Assembly (NCBI GenBank): GCA_964374095.1 | Contig: CAYJXJ010000189.1 | Span: 1-8,645, forward strand | DNA length: 8,645 nucleotides | DNA from: CAYJXJ01 sp964374095 | GTDB lineage: Bacteria > Elusimicrobiota > Elusimicrobia > UBA1565 > UBA9628 | Direction of reading: 5' to 3' | In this document: positions 1-5,225 of the stretch, in pieces | How the letters are laid out: every line of letters starts with the position of its first letter | How positions within the stretch are numbered: position 1 is the first letter of the stretch | Program-made: the position numbers and the translations under genes | Notes under the pieces: generated by a model | The model's input: only the letters and a program-made list of their open reading frames with translations | The model's database searches: none | Told to the model about the DNA's origin: nothing

Positions 1-46
1 AGTGCCGCTATTTCAAGAATAATTTAGACGCGCAACCGTATAATGA

Positions 47-1066
47 CGCCGTAGGGTTTATGTATGGGAGTATCGCCGTCTTGGGGATTGCCCTCGCTGT
101 GGGGTACGACGTCTGGCATCGAGGCTGGCCCGAGCTCATGCTCGATGTACTCGGCGATTCGAACATTGGCTCTTCCATCTGACCGAGGAAATGTCGGTCA
201 AAGGAGTATCGAAATTCGCTCGGGTGGATTGGGAAATGGTCAAGGACGCCGAGATTCGATACATCCTGGGGCTGCTGCGCAAGCGGAATCTCGACGATAT
301 CACGGAGCTGGGGATCGACGAGGTCTCGGAGAAGAAAGGGCATCGCTACCTCACCCTGGTCACCGACCTCAAGAAACGCCGGGTGATCTGGGTGGGCCGC
401 AGCCGGGATCGGGCCGTGATCCGGAAGTTCTTCCGCTGGTTCGGACCCAAGCGCACCCGACGCCTGAAGCTCGTCGTCATCGACATGCACGATCCCTATC
501 TGTTCGAGCTGCGCAAGCGTTGCCGTGCCAAGGTCATCTTCGACCGTTTTCATGTCGTCAAGCCGTTGCACTTGGCTATCGACAAGATCAGGTCCCGTCA
601 GTACAAGGAACTTCCGCCGGAGGGCAGACGCTACATCAAGAACTCTCGCTTCCTGCTCTTGCGGCATCGGGAGGACCTGAGAGCCAAGGACAGCATTCGA
701 CTCAAGGAACTGCTCGCAGTCAACGAAACCTTGAATGTCGCCTACATCCTGAAGGAAGACCTCCGGAGTGTCTTCGACATTCGGGACTCCCGCGAGGCTC
801 GTGCCGAGTTCCGCTCCTGGAAGCGGCGGGCCCGCGAGAGCGCAATCCCAGAGATATTGGAGTACGTGAAGATGCTGGACCGCCGGCGCTTCGGCATTCT
901 GAACTTCTTCAAGCATCGCAAGACCAACGGGCTCAGCGAAGGCATGAACAACGTCGTCAAGACTATCAAGAAGAAGGCCTATGGTTTTCATGACTGGCAG
1001 TATTTCCGTCTCAAAATACTCCGCAGCTGCGGAAAATTGGAGGAGGCCTCATTTGAACGGGATTGA
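47..1066 (+). mobile_element. ISL3-family insertion sequence remnant, 5'-truncated
   Basis: The reading frame of the transposase stays open upstream of its first ATG (191) back to 47, where it meets two adjacent stops (TAA 41-43, TGA 44-46). The translated upstream part contains CPRCGVRR (about 89-112) and an FEHW segment, matching the zinc-ribbon half and linker found ahead of the catalytic domain in ISL3 transposases. No ATG, GTG or TTG lies in frame between 47 and 191. The N-terminus is therefore lost, frameshifted or replaced. I could not identify terminal inverted repeats or target duplications, so the true element edges are unknown; the range given is only the transposase-like frame. 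Confidence 0.55.
191..1066 (+). CDS. ISL3-family transposase, catalytic domain (probably truncated)
   Basis: This is a DDE transposase of the ISL3 type (IS204/IS1001/IS1096/IS1165 group), which would cut and rejoin the ends of its own element. From the ATG at 191 (291 residues) the catalytic residues look intact: D43 in GIDEVS, D98 in VIDMHDPY followed by FDRFHVVK, and E250 in GLSEGMNNVVK. The C-terminal KKAYGFHDWQYFRLKIL is also typical. Family members usually exceed 400 residues and carry a zinc ribbon plus HTH at the N-terminus. Here the ribbon half is encoded in the same frame upstream (from 47) but lacks a start codon, so the product is probably inactive or made only from the internal ATG. 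No good ribosome binding site precedes 191. The gene sits 89 bp from the 3' end of smpB, pointing tail to tail. The family call is firm; the activity call is inference. Confidence 0.85.
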   Translation: MSVKGVSKFARVDWEMVKDAEIRYILGLLRKRNLDDITELGIDEVSEKKGHRYLTLVTDLKKRRVIWVGRSRDRAVIRKFFRWFGPKRTRRLKLVVIDMHDPYLFELRKRCRAKVIFDRFHVVKPLHLAIDKIRSRQYKELPPEGRRYIKNSRFLLLRHREDLRAKDSIRLKELLAVNETLNVAYILKEDLRSVFDIRDSREARAEFRSWKRRARESAIPEILEYVKMLDRRRFGILNFFKHRKTNGLSEGMNNVVKTIKKKAYGFHDWQYFRLKILRSCGKLEEASFERD

Positions 1067-1110
1067 AGCCCTATTTTCTCGACGAGATGTCATCTAATTC
1101 CAGAAGTTCC

Positions 1111-1129
1111 ACAAATTCTTTGAATTTGT
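1111..1129. repeat. AT-rich palindrome between transposase and smpB
   Basis: ACAAATTC (1111-1118) and GAATTTGT (1122-1129) form a perfect 8-bp inverted repeat around a TTT loop. It lies between two convergent genes, in a stretch clearly richer in A/T than its surroundings. It could act as a weak bidirectional terminator, or mark the end of the neighbouring insertion sequence. No T-tract follows it on either strand, so termination is uncertain. Confidence 0.4.
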
Positions 1130-1155
1130 CTTATGGCGGGATGTGACCCCTACCC

Positions 1156-1629
1156 CTACCCGCGGTACTTGCCCTTGAAGCTCTTTTCGGCCTCGCGGGC
1201 CAGATCCTTGCGTTTGAGGTCGTCCCGGCGGTCGGGGCCGCGCTTGCCCTTGGCCAATCCCAACTCGGCCTTGGCCCAGCCGCCCCGGAAATAAATCTCG
1301 AGGGGGACCAGGGTCACGCCCTCGGTCCGGAGGCGTCCGAGCAGGCGGTCGAGTTCGCCGCGCTTGAACAGAAGCTTGCGGTCCCGCCGGGGATCGGGCA
1401 CGTCGAAGGTGGCGAAGCGGTAGGGGGCGATGTAATAGTTCACGAGGTAGAGTTCGCCGTCGCGTTCCTTGGCGTAGCAGCCGTCCAAGGACGACTTGCC
1501 CCCCCGCAAGGACTTGACCTCCGCCCCCTTGAGCGCGAGGCCCGCCTCCCAGCGATCCAATATCTTGAAAAAACGGTGGGCGTTGTGATTCGTGGCTACG
1601 ACGATCTTATCGGTCGCGGACTTCTTCAT
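1156..1629 (-). CDS. smpB: SsrA-binding protein SmpB
   Basis: SmpB binds tmRNA (SsrA) and delivers it to stalled ribosomes, so that the incomplete peptide is tagged for degradation and the ribosome released. The 157-residue product has the normal family length. Visible signatures are N-terminal ATNHNAHRFFKILDRWEAG (about 12-30), GAEVKSLRGGKSSL (35-48), the YIAPY segment (66-70), RKLLFKRGELDRL (84-96), TLVPLEIYFRGGWAKAELGLAKGK (106-129), and the basic C-terminal tail DRRDDLKRKDLARE, which in the family enters the mRNA channel. The frame is open far upstream, but homology begins at ATG 1629 and a TATAAT lies 50-odd bases before it, so I chose that start. The ribosome binding site is weak. The stop TAG is followed in frame by a second TAG six bases on. 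tmRNA itself is not in the window. Divergent from tRNA-Leu. Confidence 0.96.
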   Translation of the reverse strand: MKKSATDKIVVATNHNAHRFFKILDRWEAGLALKGAEVKSLRGGKSSLDGCYAKERDGELYLVNYYIAPYRFATFDVPDPRRDRKLLFKRGELDRLLGRLRTEGVTLVPLEIYFRGGWAKAELGLAKGKRGPDRRDDLKRKDLAREAEKSFKGKYRG

Positions 1630-1681
1630 AAAAGAAACTTTGCTACAATAGCTTTTCGGAACATGCGGGTATTCTTGCCGC

Positions 1682-1687
1682 ATTATA
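1682..1687 (-). promoter_or_regulatory. Putative -10 element for smpB
   Basis: On the minus strand this is a perfect TATAAT. Its predicted start site would give a leader of roughly 45 bases before the smpB ATG at 1629. No recognisable TTGACA is found 15-18 bases further upstream (that position falls in the 1707-1729 hairpin), so the promoter rests on the -10 alone. Confidence 0.45.
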
Positions 1688-1706
1688 GGAATTACTGAGG
1701 ATTTGC

Positions 1707-1729
1707 GCCCGAAGGCTTCGCCTTCGGGC
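1707..1729. repeat. GC-rich hairpin just upstream of tRNA-Leu
   Basis: GCCCGAAGG (1707-1715) pairs perfectly with CCTTCGGGC (1721-1729) across the loop CTTCG. It sits five bases before the first base of tRNA-Leu and over the expected -35 zone of smpB on the other strand. No T-tract follows on either strand. It might be a processing signal in the tRNA precursor leader, or a regulatory or repetitive palindrome; the sequence alone does not decide. Confidence 0.5.
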
Positions 1730-1734
1730 ACGGC

Positions 1735-1817
1735 GGGCAGGTGGCGGAACGGCAGACGCGCACGGCTCAGGACCGTGTGGGCGCAAGCCCTTGGGGGTTC
1801 AAGTCCCCCCCTGCCCA
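1735..1817 (+). tRNA. trnL: tRNA-Leu (anticodon CAG)
   Basis: A complete class II tRNA cloverleaf of 83 nt can be folded by hand. The acceptor stem is GGGCAGG (1735-1741) with CCTGCCC (ending at 1816). The D arm starts GCGG and contains AGACGC. The anticodon stem is CACGG/CCGTG (1761-1765, 1773-1777) around loop CTCAGGA with anticodon CAG (1768-1770), reading CUG. The long variable arm TGGGCGCAAGCCCTT is typical of leucine tRNAs, and the T arm is GGGGG TTCAAGT CCCCC. The discriminator base is A1817. The 3' CCA is not encoded (AAAC follows), so it must be added enzymatically. Confidence 0.97.
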
Positions 1818-1824
1818 AACCTGA

Positions 1825-1847
1825 GGTTCCCCCCCACGGGGGGAACC
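1825..1847 (+). terminator. Strong hairpin after tRNA-Leu, possible terminator
   Basis: GGTTCCCCCC (1825-1834) pairs with GGGGGGAACC (1838-1847) around a CAC loop, giving a 10-bp perfect GC-rich stem beginning eight bases after the tRNA ends. It probably ends or processes the tRNA transcript. The downstream sequence is G-rich rather than T-rich, so it is not a textbook intrinsic terminator. Confidence 0.5.
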
Positions 1848-1887
1848 GATAGTTGTCGGGGGGGCCAAAATCCGTTTCATTAAGGAA

Positions 1888-3586
1888 TTGCGTAGTCACA
1901 GTCCTCAAATCGCCGTTCAAATCGCCGTTTTTTCCCTGACTTTTCTTTCCTTCCTCCCTATTCTCGGCAACGATTTCCTCGACTGGGACGACGACCGCCT
2001 CCTGCTCAACAACCCGCATTGGCGCGGTTTGGGATGGGAGAACCTGCGCTGGATGCTCACCCCCTTCCCCTCGGGTGGGCATTATTATCCCCTGACGTGG
2101 CTGAGCTTCGCCCTGGACCATGAGATTTGGGGACTCAACCCCGTGGGCTACCATCTCACCTCCCTGCTCCTGCATGCGGCCAATGCGGTGCTCTGTTTCC
2201 TGCTTTGGCGGAGGCTCTTGGCATTGACGGCGCCGGACCTGGCGGCGCGGTCCGGCGACCTTTCGCTGGCCTCGGCGTTCGGCGCTCTCGTATTCTCCAT
2301 CCATCCCCTCCGGGTCGAGTCGGTGGCCTGGGCCTTTGAGCGCAGCGATCTGCTGTCCGGAACGTTTTACCTCTCGACGCTCCTCCTTTATCTAGGGGCG
2401 CGGTCCGAAGCCTCCGGGCGGCGGCGTTCCCTCCTGCTGGGGGGGGCCTGGGTCGCCTATCTCCTCGGCCTGCTCTCGAAGGCGATCGTCATCACGCTGC
2501 CCGCGGCGCTAATCATCCTTGATATCTGGCCCCTACGCCGATTGCCGGGACGCGGGGGCTGGCGGTCCCGAGCCTGCGCGGCGGTGTTGGGCGAGAAGGT
2601 CCCGTTCCTGTTGGCCGCCGCGTTGTCCGCGGTGGTGAACTACCGCGTCCAGGCCGCGACCAGCGCGCGCTGGTCGCTGGAGGAGATGCCGGTCTGGGGG
2701 CGGCTGGCCCAGTGCCTTTACGGCCTGGCCTTCTACGCGCGCAAGACCGTGCTCCCCTCCGGCCTCCTACCCTTGTACATGACCCCGCCCAAGGAGGCGA
2801 TGCTCGGCTGGCCCTTCCTGGCCAGCGCCGCGGGCGTGGCCGCGGCCGTGGGGCTGGTCTGGGCTTTCTCCCGCCGCCTGCCGTTCCTTGCGGCCTCCGC
2901 GGCGCACTACGGGGTGACGCTGCTCCCGGTCCTTGGAATCGTCAAATCCGGCCCCCAACTGGTGGGCGACCGCTATTCCTACCTGGCGTGTCTATCCCTG
3001 GCCCTCCTTGCCGGCGCGGGGGCGGGAAGGCTCGCGGCCACGGCGCGGCGGGGACTGGCTCTGACCGCCGCGGCGGGGGCCCTCTTCGCCCTGGGCCTGC
3101 TGACATGGAGACAGACCTTGGTGTGGCGGGATTCGGATCGATTCTGGAGCTTTATGAGAGACGCCGATCCCGGCCATTACGTGGCGCGGGGACGTCTCGC
3201 CGAGGTGAGGCGGGGACAGGGTCGGACCGGGGAGGCCGTCGCCCTGTACCAGGAGGCCCTCGCCTTGCGTCCTGATTTCGGGGCCGGTCACAACAACCTG
3301 GGAAATATCCTCGTCAACCTGGGCCGGTTCCAGGAGGGCGAGGCCCATTTTCGCGAGGCGCTGAGGATCAAGCCGGGCCATGCCTCCGTCCATCACAACT
3401 GGGCCGTGGGCCCTGGCGCGCCAGGGCCGGCTGCGGGCGGCGGAGGGCCACTTGCGGGAAGAGCTCCGGATCAGCCCCGGCCATGCCGGGACCCGCGGTT
3501 TGCTCGCGGAAGTCCTCATCCGCCAGGGGCGCCGCCAGGAGGCGGATCGGGTCCTTAGCCGGGCGATTTCCAAGCCGCGGTTGTGA
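1888..3586 (+). CDS. TMTC-like GT-C membrane protein with C-terminal TPRs (frameshifted)
   Basis: A polytopic membrane protein of the bacterial family resembling eukaryotic TMTC proteins (GT-C fold, protein O-mannosyltransferases), with TPRs after the membrane part. The N-terminal half shows the first loop FLDWDDDRLLLNNPHW (about 30-45, the acidic site expected of GT-C enzymes), HYYPLTWLSFALD (65-77), HPLRVESVAWAFERSDLL (139-156), SKAIVITLPAALIILDIWPL (197-216) and the DRYSYL motif (361-366). Hydrophobic helices run to about 410, then TPRs from about 430. After HHNWAV (about 507) the frame is wrong. The correct TPR continuation (ALARQGRLRAAEGHLREELR onward) is in the +1 frame and stops at 3586. 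Dropping one G from 3408-3410 restores a 565-residue protein with about four TPRs. The start is uncertain: TTG 1888 is the only normal start codon before the first homologous residues, but AAGGA lies only one base from it. Substrate unknown. Confidence 0.82.
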
Positions 3587-3597
3587 CCGGCATCACA

Positions 3598-3626
3598 TTG
3601 ACAAATGCCGGATCATGGGTTATACT
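3598..3626 (+). promoter_or_regulatory. Near-consensus sigma70 promoter of pilin 1
   Basis: TTGACA (3598-3603), a 17-base spacer and TATACT (3621-3626) form an almost perfect housekeeping promoter 11 bases after the end of the TMTC-like gene. Transcription should start near 3633, leaving a leader of about 90 bases before the pilin ATG at 3722. A translation start at 3605 would lie inside the promoter and is excluded. The same architecture recurs ahead of pilin 3. Confidence 0.85.
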
Positions 3627-3721
3627 TTCGGTGTTGGGCGCTCTCAGAGTCGCGCCATACGCCGCCGATCAGCACAACTTACCCTTGTATCTATCATAAC
3701 GGCGGTCAAGGGGGTAGCAAA

Positions 3722-4162
3722 ATGAGAGCACAGAGGAAAAAGTTCGGTCGGGCTTCGGGCTTCACGCTCATCGAGTTGATGATCGTGGTTGCCATCATAG
3801 GAATCCTCGCGGCTATCGCGATTCCGAAGTTCGCCGAGCTCATCAGGAAGTCGAGCGAAGGTGCGTCGAAAGGAAACCTGGGGGCCGTTCGCTCCGCGCT
3901 GAGCATCTACTACGGCGACATGGAGGGCCTGTACCCGGCGGACCTGCCGGCGTTGACGATAGCCGGCAAGTATATCGCCAGCATCCCGGTCGCGAAGGCG
4001 CCGAACTACCACGCGGACTCCTCCACGTCGGAGGAAGACACGTTGGTAGGCGACGCGAGCGGTTGGCATTACAACCACTCGCCGACCAGCCCGAACTTCG
4101 GCACCATGCTGGTCAACTGCACGCACACCGACACCAAGGGCAGCATCTGGTCGGGCTACTAA
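3722..4162 (+). CDS. Type IV pilin-like protein, pilin 1
   Basis: A prepilin of 146 residues, to be cleaved and N-methylated by prepilin peptidase and assembled in a type IV pilus (a pseudopilus is possible). The 13-residue basic leader ends in G; cleavage G|FTLIE leaves a 133-residue mature subunit with Glu5 and Pro22 and a hydrophobic N-terminal helix (mature 1-24 or so). The globular part contains the conserved YYGDMEGLYPADL segment and a Ser/Thr/acidic loop HADSSTSEEDT. The single cysteine lies in VNCTHTD, so the usual C-terminal disulfide loop of PilA/PilE pilins is absent. ATG 3722 follows AAGGGGG (3709-3715) at six bases. The promoter is at 3598-3626. From codon Pro22 to the stop the DNA is identical to pilin 3. 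Which pilin is the major subunit cannot be told from sequence. Confidence 0.93.
   Translation: MRAQRKKFGRASGFTLIELMIVVAIIGILAAIAIPKFAELIRKSSEGASKGNLGAVRSALSIYYGDMEGLYPADLPALTIAGKYIASIPVAKAPNYHADSSTSEEDTLVGDASGWHYNHSPTSPNFGTMLVNCTHTDTKGSIWSGY
3824..4160 (+). repeat. 337-bp perfect direct repeat, copy A (in pilin 1)
   Basis: Comparing base by base with 4815-5151 (offset 991) I found no difference over 337 bp. The repeat starts at the Pro22 codon of the mature pilin and ends at the first T of the stop codon (TAA here, TGA in copy B). Immediately upstream the two genes differ at nine of 63 positions, all silent. Confidence 0.93.
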
Positions 4163-4185
4163 GCCGACCGGCGCTTCCTTAGGGC

Positions 4186-4230
4186 AAGGAGGCCCTCGTC
4201 CCCGCCACCTGCGTGGTGGCGGGGGCGAGG
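4186..4230 (+). promoter_or_regulatory. Shine-Dalgarno plus 16-bp hairpin ahead of pilin 2
   Basis: A consensus AAGGAGG (4186-4192) lies 48 bases before the pilin 2 ATG, too far for normal use. Between them a stem of 16 pairs (4194-4209 with 4215-4230, one G-U, loop TGCGT) can form. If folded, the stem acts as a spacer and leaves 11 unpaired bases between AAGGAGG and ATG 4241. The only nearer purine run, GGGGGCGAGG, is buried in the 3' arm. The hairpin has no T-tract, so it is not a typical terminator. The structure is seen in the sequence; its role in positioning or tuning translation is inference. Confidence 0.6.
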
Positions 4231-4240
4231 CGCGGCTGCC

Positions 4241-4660
4241 ATGGGCGCCAAGCACGGCTTTACCCTCATCGAACTGATGATCGTCGTGGCGATCATCGGC
4301 ATACTCGCGGCTATCGCCATCCCCAAGTTCGCGGACATGATCCGCAAGGCCAGCGAGGGCAAGGGAAAGGCCAACCTGGGCGCGCTCCGTTCGACTCTGA
4401 GCATCTATTACGGCGACATGGAGGGGCTGTATCCGGCCAATCTGGCCGCCCTCACGATCGGGGGGAAGTATATCGAGGAGATCATGACCGCCAAGGCCCC
4501 GAATTACCATGTCGACAGCGCGGCGGCCGAGGAAGACGCGGCGCCCTCGGATGCCTCGGGCTGGCATTACAACAACGTCGTCACCAACGCCAATTTCGGC
4601 CTGCTCCTCGTCAACTGCACCCACACCGACTCCAAGGGGACGATCTGGACCGCATTTTGA
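4241..4660 (+). CDS. Type IV pilin-like protein, pilin 2
   Basis: A prepilin of 139 residues with an unusually short six-residue leader (MGAKHG) before the G|FTLIE cleavage site. The mature part is again 133 residues with Glu5, Pro22 and the same YYGDMEGLYPANL, GWHYN and VNCTHTD segments. By hand count about 98 of 133 mature residues match pilins 1 and 3. Differences cluster in the loop after NYH (mature about 85-100), where the Ser/Thr residues of pilin 1 are largely replaced by Ala. No promoter is visible in the 78 bases after pilin 1, so it is probably co-transcribed with pilin 1. ATG 4241 is the only ATG, GTG or TTG in frame after the pilin 1 stop. The intergenic frame is open and the same as pilin 1. 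Likely a minor or alternative subunit, by inference. Confidence 0.92.
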   Translation: MGAKHGFTLIELMIVVAIIGILAAIAIPKFADMIRKASEGKGKANLGALRSTLSIYYGDMEGLYPANLAALTIGGKYIEEIMTAKAPNYHVDSAAAEEDAAPSDASGWHYNNVVTNANFGLLLVNCTHTDSKGTIWTAF

Positions 4661-4662
4661 AG

Positions 4663-4691
4663 TTGACAGCCCGGGAGCCAACGGCTATACT
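4663..4691 (+). promoter_or_regulatory. Near-consensus sigma70 promoter of pilin 3
   Basis: TTGACA (4663-4668), a 17-base spacer and TATACT (4686-4691) begin two bases after the pilin 2 stop codon. The geometry and both hexamers equal those ahead of pilin 1, and the bases just after the -10 (TCTCGG against TTTCGG) are also similar, suggesting promoters duplicated with the genes. Transcription should begin near 4698, giving a leader of only about 20 bases. Confidence 0.85.
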
Positions 4692-4705
4692 CTCGGGCCG
4701 TCATT

Positions 4706-4712
4706 AAGGAGG
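4706..4712 (+). promoter_or_regulatory. Shine-Dalgarno deciding the TTG start of pilin 3
   Basis: AAGGAGG lies six bases before TTG 4719. No ATG occurs before the leader cleavage site, and the codons after the TTG give a basic leader MKKNIVTRRSG of ordinary prepilin type, so this site fixes the start. Confidence 0.85.
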
Positions 4713-4718
4713 CCTTTC

Positions 4719-5153
4719 TTGAAGAAGAATATCGTGACTCGTCGGTCGGGCTTCACGCTCATCGAACTGATGATCGTGGTCGCCATCATCGGCATACTCG
4801 CGGCCATCGCCATCCCGAAGTTCGCCGAGCTCATCAGGAAGTCGAGCGAAGGTGCGTCGAAAGGAAACCTGGGGGCCGTTCGCTCCGCGCTGAGCATCTA
4901 CTACGGCGACATGGAGGGCCTGTACCCGGCGGACCTGCCGGCGTTGACGATAGCCGGCAAGTATATCGCCAGCATCCCGGTCGCGAAGGCGCCGAACTAC
5001 CACGCGGACTCCTCCACGTCGGAGGAAGACACGTTGGTAGGCGACGCGAGCGGTTGGCATTACAACCACTCGCCGACCAGCCCGAACTTCGGCACCATGC
5101 TGGTCAACTGCACGCACACCGACACCAAGGGCAGCATCTGGTCGGGCTACTGA
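4719..5153 (+). CDS. Type IV pilin-like protein, pilin 3 (mature form identical to pilin 1)
   Basis: A prepilin of 144 residues starting at TTG 4719, with an 11-residue basic leader and G|FTLIE cleavage. The 133-residue mature protein is identical in amino-acid sequence to mature pilin 1. At DNA level the first 63 bases of the mature region carry nine silent differences from pilin 1 and look closer to pilin 2 (for instance ATCATCGGCATACTC), while the remaining 337 bases to the stop are identical to pilin 1. The gene has its own promoter (4663-4691) and a strong terminator (5178-5218), so it is a separate transcription unit from pilins 1-2. Only the leader, promoter context and mRNA distinguish its output from pilin 1. 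As in the other two, a single Cys is present. Confidence 0.93.
   Translation: MKKNIVTRRSGFTLIELMIVVAIIGILAAIAIPKFAELIRKSSEGASKGNLGAVRSALSIYYGDMEGLYPADLPALTIAGKYIASIPVAKAPNYHADSSTSEEDTLVGDASGWHYNHSPTSPNFGTMLVNCTHTDTKGSIWSGY
4815..5151 (+). repeat. 337-bp perfect direct repeat, copy B (in pilin 3)
   Basis: Second copy of the repeat at 3824-4160. The sequences after the stops (AAGCCGACCGGCGCTTCC and GAGCTGAGTCGACGTTTCC) are only loosely alike, so the perfect identity is confined to the coding part after Pro22. Confidence 0.93.
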
Positions 5154-5177
5154 GCTGAGTCGACGTTTCCGGACAGG

Positions 5178-5218
5178 CGCGGCCCCTTTCCGCCATATCG
5201 GGGAGGAAAGGGGCCGCG
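5178..5218 (+). terminator. Intrinsic terminator after pilin 3
   Basis: A 14-bp perfect stem (5178-5191 with 5205-5218; arms contain GCGGCCCCTTTCC and GGAAAGGGGCCGC) with a 13-base loop is followed by TTTT (5221-5224). It should end the pilin 3 transcript seven bases before the pilD ATG. The GGAGG closest to pilD (5202-5206) lies at the loop/stem edge, so any read-through message for pilD would carry it in this structure. Confidence 0.88.
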
Positions 5219-5225
5219 GATTTTA

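Noticed and set aside
3..182. Plus-strand frame 3 reading a hydrophobic peptide (CRYFKNN... GSIAVLGIALAVGYDV) ending at TGA 180-182
   Set aside because: It could be the truncated end of another gene, or the frameshifted transposase N-terminus. However, it overlaps the recognisable CPRCG region of the transposase frame and matches nothing I know.
8..991. Long minus-strand ORF opposite the transposase
   Set aside because: It mirrors the real transposase codons and its translation has no family-like features; the plus frame carries DDE and zinc motifs.
1630..2304. Long N-terminal extension of SmpB in the same minus-strand frame
   Set aside because: It runs antisense through tRNA-Leu and the TMTC-like gene, and SmpB homology and length fit the ATG at 1629.
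3605..3721. Upstream ATG for pilin 1 at 3605
   Set aside because: It lies between the -35 and -10 of the pilin promoter, upstream of the expected transcript start, and would spoil the prepilin leader.
3633..3721. Possible c-di-GMP (GEMM) riboswitch in the pilin 1 leader
   Set aside because: Such switches occur ahead of pilins in some bacteria, but I cannot find the conserved GEMM core or its paired helices here; only a weak 5-bp pairing is visible.
4163..4240. Read-through fusion of pilins 1 and 2 (the spacer is open in frame)
   Set aside because: Pilin 1 ends in a normal TAA, and a fused product would bury the second cleavage site; no recoding signal is visible.
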